Both the position numbers and the translations under genes were made by a program. The notes under the pieces were generated by a model. The model had not been told where the DNA came from. It ran no database searches and worked only from the letters and a program-made list of their open reading frames with translations. DNA of 64,000 bases. It comes from Pandoraea captiosa (GTDB lineage Bacteria; Pseudomonadota; Gammaproteobacteria; Burkholderiales; Burkholderiaceae). Each line of letters starts with the position of its first letter. The first letter of the stretch is position 1. Positions 54,323 to 62,342 of the stretch are shown in pieces. The stretch lies in the NCBI RefSeq assembly GCF_902459775.1, contig NZ_CABPSQ010000002.1:744001-808000 (forward strand). Direction: 5' to 3'.

Positions 54323-55077
54323 CACAACTCGAACGAGGCAGCGGCGTGGCCGTGTGGCGGCAGATCGCGCAGATTCTCGCCACCGAAATCGGTGAGCGGC
54401 GTTATGGCGAGGGATTGCCGGACGATCGTTTGCCGAGCGAGACGGAGCTTGCCCTTCGATTCGGCGTGAATCGTCATACCGTGCGTCGGGCCATTCTGGG
54501 GCTTGCCGAGCAGGGGCTCGTGAACGTCGAACACGGTCGCGGCACGTTCGTGCAGGCGGCGGCCATCGGGTATGTGATCGGGCGCCGCACACGCTTTACC
54601 GAGAACCTGACGCAGAACCATCTGAAGACGGCGCAGCAGATCGTTTCAGCGCACAAGGTCAAAGCGGAAGGCAGCGTCGCGCAGGCGCTGGGCTTGCGTG
54701 CCGGTGCGTCCGTGTACCGGCTGGAGCTGGTGCGTCGCAGTCTCGACCCGAAGGGCATCGAACTGCCCCTGGCCTACAGCGAGAACTGGTTTCCGGCGAC
54801 GCGCTTTCCCGACTTCCCGGAAGTTTTCGAACGACACGACACCATCAGCGCGGCGCTCGCCGTCTTCGGTGTGACGGATTACACGCGCCGCGAGAGTCGT
54901 ATCGGCGCGCGTTTGCCCGATGGCGACATTGCGCGCCACCTCGGCATCAATCGTCAGCAGCCGGTGCTGAGTGTGGAGAGCACCGATGTGGACGAGGCGG
55001 GCAAACCGATCAAGTACGGCGTCGCCTATTTCCCGGCGGATCGCATGCAACTCGTGGTGCAGGGAGACACGCCATGA
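54316..55077 (+). CDS. phnF: GntR/HutC family phosphonate regulator PhnF
   Basis: Transcription factor of the phosphonate gene set. The 253-residue protein begins MTAQLERGSGVAVWRQIAQ (typical of PhnF), has a winged HTH with LPSETELALRFGVNRHTVRR and AILGLAEQGLVNVEHGRGTF, and a C-terminal UTRA ligand domain (VYRLELVRRSLDPKGIELPL; QPVLSVESTDVDEAGKPIKY). ATG 54316 fits this N-terminus, with GGGGTG nine bases upstream; ATG 54274 and TTG 54262 are longer alternatives. It overlaps the DUF1045 gene by four bases. Its start codon lies inside the divergent Pho box. Confidence 0.93.
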   Translation: MTAQLERGSGVAVWRQIAQILATEIGERRYGEGLPDDRLPSETELALRFGVNRHTVRRAILGLAEQGLVNVEHGRGTFVQAAAIGYVIGRRTRFTENLTQNHLKTAQQIVSAHKVKAEGSVAQALGLRAGASVYRLELVRRSLDPKGIELPLAYSENWFPATRFPDFPEVFERHDTISAALAVFGVTDYTRRESRIGARLPDGDIARHLGINRQQPVLSVESTDVDEAGKPIKYGVAYFPADRMQLVVQGDTP

Positions 55078-55859
55078 CCGGCGCGGCGAATGAAGCGATG
55101 CCACATGCGCTCGATCTTCGCGTTGCGCGTTTCGCGATTTACTATGCGCCGCCCGCCGGCTCGTGCTGGTGGAACGAAGGCAGTCGCTGGCTGGGGCGTG
55201 ACGCGCTTGCCCGGCGTGAGCTGAGTGCGCCGAATGTGCCGGGATTGTCGCGTTCGTTGTCCGCGTTGACGGCCGACCCTCGTCGCTATGGTTTGCATGC
55301 GACGCTCAAGGCGCCGATGCGACTGGCGCCGCAGCGGCGATTGCGCGACCTGACGGACATCGCGGAAGCGGTGGCCGCGCGTCACACCTCGTTCGATCTC
55401 GCGGTGCAGGCGGACGTGATTGGCGCGGACAATGGCGAGCGGGCGGGTTTCGTCGCATTGCGCCCTCGGACCGGCTCGGCGGGCAACATCGCAAGCGACG
55501 CAGCAAACACTGCGGCGATCAACGCGCTTGCCGCGGATTGTGTCGAAGCTTTCGACGTTTTGCGAGCGCCGCTCGACGACGCCGACATGGCGAAGCGTCA
55601 GCCGGCGTCGCTGACATCCCGGCAACGCGAGCGGCTCGCCCAATGGGGCTACCCCTATGTGTTCGACGAATTCCGTTTTCACGTGACGTTGTCCGATCGG
55701 GTCGACAGGGCAGACGCACGCGTCATGATCGACTGGTGGCAGCCGCGGGCGCAGGCGCTCGGTCCGATGCGCGTCGACAGTCTCGCGATCTTCGTCCAGC
55801 CGACGCCTGACGAGCCCTTTCATGTCTTCGCGCGTTTCGCTTTTGGAAAAGCCGCATGA
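55074..55859 (+). CDS. DUF1045 phosphonate-operon protein, 2H phosphoesterase-like
   Basis: A 261-residue protein of the phosphonate-metabolism DUF1045 family. It has two H-x-T-L motifs (HATLK at residues 75-79 and HVTLS near 205), the hallmark of the 2H phosphoesterase superfamily, which opens or makes cyclic phosphates. FRFHVTLSDRVDRAD and YYAPPAGSCWWNEGSRWLG are other strong blocks. C-P lyase releases ribose 1,2-cyclic phosphate 5-phosphate, and no separate phnP is visible in this window, so cyclic-phosphate opening is an attractive but unproven role. It overlaps phnF and phnN by four bases each (ATGA). Confidence 0.9.
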   Translation: MTGAANEAMPHALDLRVARFAIYYAPPAGSCWWNEGSRWLGRDALARRELSAPNVPGLSRSLSALTADPRRYGLHATLKAPMRLAPQRRLRDLTDIAEAVAARHTSFDLAVQADVIGADNGERAGFVALRPRTGSAGNIASDAANTAAINALAADCVEAFDVLRAPLDDADMAKRQPASLTSRQRERLAQWGYPYVFDEFRFHVTLSDRVDRADARVMIDWWQPRAQALGPMRVDSLAIFVQPTPDEPFHVFARFAFGKAA

Positions 55860-56437
55860 ATCACGCACGTCTGTATTACGTGATGGGACCGTCCGGCGCG
55901 GGCAAGGACTCGTTGCTCGCCTATGCCCGACGGCAACTCGATCGTATGCCACCCGGCGGTGTGCCGGTGTTGTTCGCGCATCGTTACATCACGCGAGCGC
56001 CGAGCGACGGCGAGAACCACGTTGCGCTGACACACGAGGCGTTCGCGTTACGGCATTCGCTCGGATGTTTCGCGCTCGACTGGCACAGTCACGATTGCCG
56101 TTATGGCATCGGTGTGGAGATCGATGCGTGGATGGCGGCGGGCGCGAATGTCGTCGTGAACGGCTCGCGCGCGTTTCTATCGCAGGTGGTCGAGCGCTAC
56201 GGGGAGCGTCTGCATCTCGTGGAGATTCGCGTCGATCCGGAAGTGCGCGCGAGGCGTCTTGCCAATCGGGGACGCGAAACGGGGGCGGCGTTGGACAAGC
56301 GCGTCACCCATCATGTCGAATGGACGCCGCCGCAAGGCATTCCCCTCACCGTCATCGACAACGATGGCGCCCTCGAAGTGGCGGGCGATCGACTGGTCGC
56401 TTTGCTGGGGGCACAGGGTGGCACAAGGGGACGCTAG
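55856..56437 (+). CDS. phnN: Ribose 1,5-bisphosphate phosphokinase PhnN
   Basis: Phosphorylates ribose 1,5-bisphosphate to PRPP, the last step of phosphonate carbon recovery. The 193-residue protein of guanylate-kinase-like fold has the P-loop MGPSGAGKDSLLAYARRQL (residues 10-28; GPSGAGKDS typical of PhnN), FAHRYITRAPSDGENHVALT, LDWHSHDCRYGIGVEIDAWM and VVVNGSRAFL. Start ATG 55856 overlaps the upstream gene by four bases. It feeds the same PRPP pool as prs (23820). Confidence 0.95.
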   Translation: MNHARLYYVMGPSGAGKDSLLAYARRQLDRMPPGGVPVLFAHRYITRAPSDGENHVALTHEAFALRHSLGCFALDWHSHDCRYGIGVEIDAWMAAGANVVVNGSRAFLSQVVERYGERLHLVEIRVDPEVRARRLANRGRETGAALDKRVTHHVEWTPPQGIPLTVIDNDGALEVAGDRLVALLGAQGGTRGR

Positions 56438-56446
56438 AGCATCCGC

Positions 56447-56504
56447 GTAGACGGCAGGCACGCGGTGGGCGACCCGTCGTCGTCTGCCGAGCCTGACCGT
56501 CTAC
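56447..56504. repeat. Long dyad between phnN and the TetR gene
   Basis: GTAGACGGCAGGC (56447-56459) and GCCTGACCGTCTAC (56491-56504) are inverted copies of 13 bases with a single extra A; the interior of 31 bases is GC-rich. The right arm includes the TetR-gene stop codon. The structure may act as a transcript end for both convergent genes; there is no T-run. Confidence 0.6.
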
Positions 56505-57058
56505 CATGCCAGACCATCGAGCAGACAATCGAGCGCGCGTCGATAGGCGGTGTCGTCGGGCGATGTCGTCGGGTGGTGGGTGCCGTCGCCGCATGAGGGA
56601 AGTCCGCTGCCGTGCGCGTGGTCGATCAGGATGTCTCGCCATAGCTCGGGTTGCGGCGTCACGGTTTGCAACAGCGCGGTGAGCCGGTCCGTGATCTCGC
56701 GCGTGACGCCGGCGAACGCGGCGGGTGTCGCAAAGATGGCGAGGGTGAGTTGCGGATGGCGGCGCACGGCGTCGTGATAGCGGATCAATATCTCGCGGAT
56801 GTCTTCGCGGCGTGTTCGATGGGCCTCGATGCCCTTGAGCACCTTCGCATAAACCTCATCCGACAAAGCGCGCAGCAATCCGGCATGGTCCTCGACATGG
56901 TGATAAAGACTCATCGGCGTGACACCGAGCCGTCCGGCGAGCGCACGCATGCTCAATCCCTGTCCTCCCCGTTCGTCAAGCAGCGCGAGCGCCGCGTGCA
57001 GAATCATCTCGCGCGTGACGCCCGTTCCCTGCGCGGGTCTGCCGCGAGGGCGGCTCAT
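56501..57058 (-). CDS. TetR/AcrR family transcriptional regulator
   Basis: A 185-residue regulator: N-terminal HTH with TREMILHAALALLDERGGQG, LSMRALAGRLGVTPMSLYHH (recognition helix) and VEDHAGLLRALSDEVYAKVL, and a TetR C-terminal ligand-binding helical domain. The family represses neighbouring genes in the absence of ligand. It overlaps the upstream dihydrofolate-reductase-like gene by four bases (57055-57058), so they form one operon; the palindrome at 57611 is a candidate autoregulatory operator. Confidence 0.9.
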   Translation of the reverse strand: MSRPRGRPAQGTGVTREMILHAALALLDERGGQGLSMRALAGRLGVTPMSLYHHVEDHAGLLRALSDEVYAKVLKGIEAHRTRREDIREILIRYHDAVRRHPQLTLAIFATPAAFAGVTREITDRLTALLQTVTPQPELWRDILIDHAHGSGLPSCGDGTHHPTTSPDDTAYRRALDCLLDGLAW

Positions 57059-57591
57059 GCAACGACCCGGTAGGTGGACTGCACCAGTCCGGACGCAAAG
57101 TGCCGGCTTCCGATCAGTTGCAGGTCGATGTCCCTCGTGAGCGCGCCGAAAAGCGGTTTTCCCTCACCGATGAGCAGCGGCACCGTCGTCACGACGAGGT
57201 CGGCGATCAGCCCGTCGCGCAGGAAAGACTGGATCACCTGACCGCCGTCGACATAAACCCGCTTCACATTTTCGGCCGCCAGCGCCTGCAGCAGGGCGCG
57301 AGGAGACAGATCGGAAAAGCGCACCTTGCCCTTGAGCGTGTCGGGCACCGGCGTGTGCGCCAGTCGTTTGGACAGGACCGTTACGGGCAGCGGATACGTC
57401 CACGGTCCCATCGCCAGCACCTTCTCGTAGGTGCCGCGTCCCATCACGATCGCGTCCTTGTCGGCGATGAACGCCGTGTAGCCGTGATCTTCCGTGGGGT
57501 CGTCCCGTTGCAGCAACCAATCGATGTCTCCATCGGGTCGGGCGATATAGCCATCGAGGCTGGTGGCAATGAAAACGTGGGCTGTCGTCAT
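57055..57591 (-). CDS. Dihydrofolate reductase-like (RibD C-terminal domain) protein
   Basis: A 178-residue NAD(P)H-dependent reductase-fold protein: HVFIATSLDGYIARPDGDID at the N-terminus (ATSLDGYIA typical of the YyaP/YwjB-type group), DAIVMGRGTYEKVLAMGPWTY, VKRVYVDGGQVIQSFLRDGL and VPLLIGEGKPLFG. Such proteins are related to RibD and DHFR; physiological substrate is usually unknown. The ATG is 20 bases from a TATAC-GCC-GTATA palindrome. It is followed with overlap by a TetR regulator, suggesting inducible expression. Confidence 0.9.
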   Translation of the reverse strand: MTTAHVFIATSLDGYIARPDGDIDWLLQRDDPTEDHGYTAFIADKDAIVMGRGTYEKVLAMGPWTYPLPVTVLSKRLAHTPVPDTLKGKVRFSDLSPRALLQALAAENVKRVYVDGGQVIQSFLRDGLIADLVVTTVPLLIGEGKPLFGALTRDIDLQLIGSRHFASGLVQSTYRVVA

Positions 57592-57610
57592 GGCGTGATT
57601 CGCTAATATT

Positions 57611-57623
57611 TATACGCCGTATA
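57611..57623. promoter_or_regulatory. Palindromic operator candidate for the TetR regulator
   Basis: TATAC (57611-57615), GCC, GTATA (57619-57623): a perfect short palindrome in an AT-rich island, 20 bases upstream of the reductase ATG. It overlaps a TATAAA sequence (57614-57609, minus strand) that would make a good -10. TetR proteins commonly bind such sites over the promoter of their own operon. Confidence 0.5.
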
Positions 57624-57856
57624 TTTTTACGCATGACCATGCGAAACGCAAGTTGCGGCACAAATGGCGGCCCCACCCGACGGGCGGTACTGCGAACGGC
57701 TCCGCACCAACTGATTCAACAACCGACGCGACCGGTGTGGCGATATGTGTTGTAATGTTGCAAATTATTGCAATTGTGGCGAAATTTGCGTAGTCTCGCC
57801 TCATCGCCCACGACATTGCCCGGCGTTGACCGGTGCGAGCCTTCCGGAGCCAGTCC

Positions 57857-60346
57857 ATGCCTTCAGTCCTGCCCTCTCATGCCCGCGTCGTTATCGTCGG
57901 CGGTGGCATCGTCGGATGTTCCGTTGCCTATCACCTCGCCAAACTCGGCTGGTCCGATGTCGTCCTGCTGGAGCAAGGTCAGTTGTCCTGCGGCACGACC
58001 TGGCATGCGGCGGGGCTCGTCGGGCAGTTGCGTTCGCAGGAGAGCATGACGAAGCTCATCCGGTATTCCACGAAGCTCTACAGCGAACTGGAGGCGGAGA
58101 CCGGCCTGGGCACGGGATGGAAGCAATGCGGCTCGCTCTCGGTCGCGCGCACTGCGGAGCGCATGACGCAGCTCAAGCGCACAGCGGCGGTCGCGCGTGC
58201 CTACGGCGTGCAGTGCGACGTGATCTCGCCGCGTGAAGCGGGTGAACTGTGGCCGGTAATGCGCACCGACGATCTCGTCGGTGCGGTGTGGCTGCCGGGC
58301 GACGGCAAGGCCAATCCGACGGATCTGACGCAAGCGCTGGCACGTGGAGCGCGCAGCCGTGGCGTGCGCATCGCGGAGAACACGCGCATCACGCAGATTC
58401 ACACGGCGTCGCCGAACGGCATTCCAACGGCGACCGGCGTGTCGTGGCGCAACAAGGACGGCGAGCACGGGCGCATCGATGCCGAGATCGTCGTCAACTG
58501 TGCGGGGCAGTGGGCCAAGGCCGTGGGCCGCATGTGCGGCGTGACGGTGCCGCTGCATTCGGCCGAGCACTATTACATCGTGACGGAGCGTGTGCCGGGC
58601 GTGCACACCGACTTGCCGGTCATGCGCGACCCGGACGGCTACATCTATTTCAAGGAAGAGGTCGGCGGTCTGGTGATGGGCGGGTTCGAGCCGAACGCCA
58701 AACCGTGGGGCATGAACGGCATTCCCGAGAATTTCGAATTTCAGTTGCTGCCCGACGACTGGGACCAGTTCGAGATCCTCATGGAGAACGCGCTGATTCG
58801 CGTGCCTGCCCTCGAGACCGCCCAGATCCGGCAGTTCTACAACGGGCCGGAGTCGTTCACGCCGGACAACAACTTCATTCTCGGCGAGGCGCCCGAGCTG
58901 CGAAATTTCTATGTCGGCGCGGGCTTCAATTCCATGGGCATCGCGTCGGCGGGGGGCGCAGGCATGGCACTGGCCGAGTGGATCGTTGCGGGCGAGCCGA
59001 CGATGGATCTCTGGCCTGTGGACATCCGGCGCTTTGCGGGCTTCAACGGCAACGACACATGGCTGCACGATCGCGTGAAGGAGACGCTCGGCCTGCACTA
59101 CGCCATGCCGTGGCCGAATCGCGAGCTGGACACCGCACGGCCGTTCCGGCGTTCACCGCTGTACTCGACGTTGCTCGCGAAAGGGGCGTGTTTCGGCAGC
59201 AAGATGGGATGGGAGCGGCCCAACTTCTTTGCTCCGTCGCCGCAGGAAGCCAGGATCGAGTACAGCTTCGGTCAGCAGAACTGGCATGCGTGGAGCGGGG
59301 CAGAGCACCGCGCATGTCGCGAAGCCGTGGCGCTTTTCGACATGAGTTCGTTCTCGAAGCTGCTCATCAAGGGCCGCGACGCCGAGCGGGTCTTGCAGAC
59401 GTTGTGCAGCAACGACGTGGCCGTTGCGCCGGGGCGCACCGTCTACACGGCAATGCTCAACGAGCGCGGCGGCTACGAATCGGACTTCACCCTCACGCGC
59501 CTCGCGCCCGACCAGTACCTGATGGTGACCGGCTCCGCGCAGACCACGCGCGACATGGACTATCTGGAGCGGCGCATCGCCGGGATGCCGGACGATCCGC
59601 GCTGCACCGTGGTGGATGTGACGGGACAGTACGCGGTACTGGCGCTGATGGGGCCGAATTCCCGCGCGCTGTTGCAGCAGGTGTCGAAGGCCGACTTTTC
59701 CAACGAGGCTTTCCCGTTCGGCACGAGCCGTGAGATCGACCTCGGCTACGCAACGGTGCGAGCCACGCGTCTGACCTACGTCGGCGAACTCGGCTGGGAA
59801 CTGTACGTGCCGGTCGAGTTTGCGGTGGGTGTCTACGAGCGGTTGCATGCCGCAGGCGACGCCTTCGGCCTGAAGGACGCCGGCTACTATGCGATCGACT
59901 CGTTACGCATCGAAAAAGGCTACCGCGCGTGGGGGCGGGAACTGACGCCGGACACGAATCCGGTCGAGGCCGGGCTGACGTTCGCGTGCAAGCTCGCGAG
60001 CGGCATGGCCTTTACGGGACGCACCGCCGTCGAACTCGCCAAATCGAAAGGCGCACGTCGCCGGCTGGTGAGCGTGGCGCTCGACGGGGCAAGCGACCGG
60101 ATGCTCTGGGGCGGCGAGGCAGTCCTGCGCGACGGACAGCCGGTCGGATTTATCACCTCGGCGGCGTTCGGTCACACGGTCGGCGCACCGATCGGCCTTG
60201 CGTACCTGACGAATCCGGACGGACCGGTGGACGCCGACTATGTCGAATCGGGTCGCTATCAGGTCGATCTGGCGGGCGAGTGGCTCGACGCCCGCGTGCA
60301 ACTGCGCGCGTTGTACGACCCGAAAGGGGAGCGCGTGAAGGGGTAA
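57857..60346 (+). CDS. FAD-dependent oxidoreductase/GcvT fusion (dimethylglycine/sarcosine dehydrogenase type)
   Basis: An 829-residue enzyme. The N-terminal DAO-type FAD domain has RVVIVGGGIVGCSVAYHLAK (GxGxxG at residues 15-20) and GTTWHAAGLVGQLR; the WHAAG histidine is the covalent-flavin site in dimethylglycine dehydrogenase. A middle FAO_M-like domain precedes the C-terminal GcvT/aminomethyltransferase domains (YESDFTLTRLAPDQYLMV; LTYVGELGWELYVP; GYRAWGRELTPDTNPVEAGL). The family demethylates N-methylated glycine-type amines and hands the carbon to tetrahydrofolate as 5,10-methylene-THF. Exact substrate is not readable. ATG 57857 has CGGAG eight bases upstream; GTG 57833 would add eight residues. 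Downstream are a Nudix gene and purU, another folate enzyme. Confidence 0.9.
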   Translation: MPSVLPSHARVVIVGGGIVGCSVAYHLAKLGWSDVVLLEQGQLSCGTTWHAAGLVGQLRSQESMTKLIRYSTKLYSELEAETGLGTGWKQCGSLSVARTAERMTQLKRTAAVARAYGVQCDVISPREAGELWPVMRTDDLVGAVWLPGDGKANPTDLTQALARGARSRGVRIAENTRITQIHTASPNGIPTATGVSWRNKDGEHGRIDAEIVVNCAGQWAKAVGRMCGVTVPLHSAEHYYIVTERVPGVHTDLPVMRDPDGYIYFKEEVGGLVMGGFEPNAKPWGMNGIPENFEFQLLPDDWDQFEILMENALIRVPALETAQIRQFYNGPESFTPDNNFILGEAPELRNFYVGAGFNSMGIASAGGAGMALAEWIVAGEPTMDLWPVDIRRFAGFNGNDTWLHDRVKETLGLHYAMPWPNRELDTARPFRRSPLYSTLLAKGACFGSKMGWERPNFFAPSPQEARIEYSFGQQNWHAWSGAEHRACREAVALFDMSSFSKLLIKGRDAERVLQTLCSNDVAVAPGRTVYTAMLNERGGYESDFTLTRLAPDQYLMVTGSAQTTRDMDYLERRIAGMPDDPRCTVVDVTGQYAVLALMGPNSRALLQQVSKADFSNEAFPFGTSREIDLGYATVRATRLTYVGELGWELYVPVEFAVGVYERLHAAGDAFGLKDAGYYAIDSLRIEKGYRAWGRELTPDTNPVEAGLTFACKLASGMAFTGRTAVELAKSKGARRRLVSVALDGASDRMLWGGEAVLRDGQPVGFITSAAFGHTVGAPIGLAYLTNPDGPVDADYVESGRYQVDLAGEWLDARVQLRALYDPKGERVKG

Positions 60347-60436
60347 CCACAGGCGAACTTGCCGCCGCTTCTGTAAAATGCCGCTTTTGCCTCGTTTTCG
60401 CGCGCCAACGTCTGGCGTGCGTCCGGTCTCCGACGT

Positions 60437-61288
60437 ATGTCTTTTGCTTGTATTGCGGCGGCGCGCCGCTTCGACGACAGAGCGCATCTGCCGCTCGTGA
60501 TCGGCTCGCAGCGTTATGGATGGATTCGCCGTAGCGATGTCGAGTCGCTGTGCCGCTGGCCCGACGTGTTCGAGATCAGTTCGCTCGCCGTACGCATTCA
60601 TCCGCGTCACGACACGTGTGAAGCGCGCACCACGGCGCTGGAGCCCGTCATTGCGACATTGGCCGCGGAAGGACGCATCACGGGCTGGCGCAACGAGCGT
60701 TACGCCATTCGCCAGCGGCTTTACGACACGCCGCTCGCGTGGATCGAACGCGCCGCCTCCCGTTTTTTCGGCACGCGCACCTTCGCCGTCCATGTGAACG
60801 CCTACGTGAGCGCGCGATTCGTCGGCGAAGCGCCGAAGCTATGGATTGCTCGGCGCAGCGTGCTCAAGGCGACCGATCCCGGCTGCCTCGACAATGCGGC
60901 GGCGGGCGGCATCGGTAACGGCATCGGCGTGGGCGATACGCTCGTCAAGGAGTGCTGGGAAGAAGCGGGCATTCCGGCGTATCTCGCGAACGAAGCGCGT
61001 CCGGGCCGTACGCTGCACATCCTCGCGGAAATTCCCGAAGGCGTGCAGTCGGAGCAGATTTTCGTCTACGATCTCGCGCTGCCGCGCGGTTTCGTGCCCG
61101 AGAATCAGGACGGCGAGGCGAGCGCCCATTGGCTATGCTCGGCCGGGAACGTACGCGACGTGATCGCACGCGAGAAAATGACCGTCGATGCGAGCCTCGC
61201 GAGCCTCGATTTTCTGCTGCGCGAAGGCGCGATTCGCGCGAAGGACTGCGCGGGGATCGAGGCGCTGTTCAAGCCGGCGGACGAGTAA
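60437..61288 (+). CDS. DUF4743-Nudix hydrolase
   Basis: A 283-residue protein: an N-terminal DUF4743 domain (about residues 1-115) and a C-terminal Nudix domain. The Nudix box region reads GIGNGIGVGDTLVKECWEEAG, close to the canonical GX5EX7REUXEEXGU but with Ile in place of the first Glu and Lys in place of Arg, as in the plant/fungal thiamine-pyrophosphokinase-linked Nudix group; E-x-x-E-E is kept, so metal binding is likely. Possible substrates are oxidised thiamine diphosphate analogues or other diphosphates (inference). It lies between the FAD/GcvT gene and purU. Confidence 0.88.
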   Translation: MSFACIAAARRFDDRAHLPLVIGSQRYGWIRRSDVESLCRWPDVFEISSLAVRIHPRHDTCEARTTALEPVIATLAAEGRITGWRNERYAIRQRLYDTPLAWIERAASRFFGTRTFAVHVNAYVSARFVGEAPKLWIARRSVLKATDPGCLDNAAAGGIGNGIGVGDTLVKECWEEAGIPAYLANEARPGRTLHILAEIPEGVQSEQIFVYDLALPRGFVPENQDGEASAHWLCSAGNVRDVIAREKMTVDASLASLDFLLREGAIRAKDCAGIEALFKPADE

Positions 61289-61436
61289 GCCCGACGAGGC
61301 GACGTCCATTCACGGCGGAACGGCGCATGCACGCAGGCACGCACGCCGGGCCGGCGCCGCGTCGATGTCCGGACGACGACCGAATTCACGAATTTCAACA
61401 CTGCAACGACATTGCAAGCCTTGCCCAGGAGCAATC

Positions 61437-62309
61437 ATGGCACCGATCGAAAATAGCTACATTCTGAAGTTGTCCTGCCCGGACCGTCCCGGCATCGTCC
61501 ACACGGTGGCCGGTTTCCTGGTCGAGCGCGGCGGCAACATTCTCGACTCGGCCCAGTTCAACGATCGCTTCACCGGCGGCTTCTTCATGCGCGTGCATTT
61601 CCAGCAGTTGCCGGGGCAAACCGATCTGGCGACGTTGCAGCGCGAATTCGCGCCGCTGGCCGAGCAGTTCGAGATGCAGTGGGAACTGGTCGACGCCTCG
61701 ATCAAGCCGCGCGTCATGCTGATGGTCTCGAAGATCGGTCACTGCCTGAACGATCTGCTGTTCCGCTACAAGACCGGCCAGCTCAACATCGAAATTCCGG
61801 TGATCGTCTCAAACCACAAGGATTTCTATCAGCTGGCGGCCAGCTACAACATTCCGTTCCATCACCTGCCGCTCATGAACGCGACGCCGGAATCGAAGGC
61901 GGCGCAGGAAGCCAAGGTGCTGGAACTGGTGCAGGACAACCACATCGATCTCGTGGTTCTGGCCCGTTACATGCAGGTGCTATCGAGCGATCTGTGCAAG
62001 AAGCTCGAAGGCCGTGCGATCAACATCCACCATTCGTTCCTGCCGAGCTTCAAGGGCGCGAAGCCGTACTACCAGGCCTTCGATCGCGGTGTGAAGCTGA
62101 TCGGGGCGACGGCGCATTACGTCACGTCCGATCTCGACGAAGGCCCGATCATCGAGCAGGAGGTCGAGCGCGTTGACCATACGATGGACCCGGAACAGCT
62201 CACCGCCATCGGTCGCGACGTGGAATGCGTGGCGCTCGCACGCGCCGTGCGCTTCCATGCGGAACACCGGATTCTGCTCAACGGCCACAAGACGGTGATC
62301 TTCCGCTGA
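61437..62309 (+). CDS. purU: Formyltetrahydrofolate deformylase
   Basis: Hydrolyses 10-formyl-THF to formate and THF, balancing one-carbon pools. The 290-residue protein has an N-terminal ACT domain (YILKLSCPDRPGIVHTVAGF, FTGGFFMRVHFQQL) and a formyltransferase-type catalytic domain with RVMLMVSKIGHCLNDLLFR, FHHLPLMNATPESKAAQE, the active-site NIHHSFLPSFKGAKPYYQAF and GATAHYVTSDLDEGPIIEQE. ATG 61437 follows CCAGGAGCA and gives the usual length; the frame extends upstream without homology. Confidence 0.96.
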   Translation: MAPIENSYILKLSCPDRPGIVHTVAGFLVERGGNILDSAQFNDRFTGGFFMRVHFQQLPGQTDLATLQREFAPLAEQFEMQWELVDASIKPRVMLMVSKIGHCLNDLLFRYKTGQLNIEIPVIVSNHKDFYQLAASYNIPFHHLPLMNATPESKAAQEAKVLELVQDNHIDLVVLARYMQVLSSDLCKKLEGRAINIHHSFLPSFKGAKPYYQAFDRGVKLIGATAHYVTSDLDEGPIIEQEVERVDHTMDPEQLTAIGRDVECVALARAVRFHAEHRILLNGHKTVIFR

Positions 62310-62342
62310 TGACGGTTGCGGGCGCGTGTGGCGTTCGGCGGT

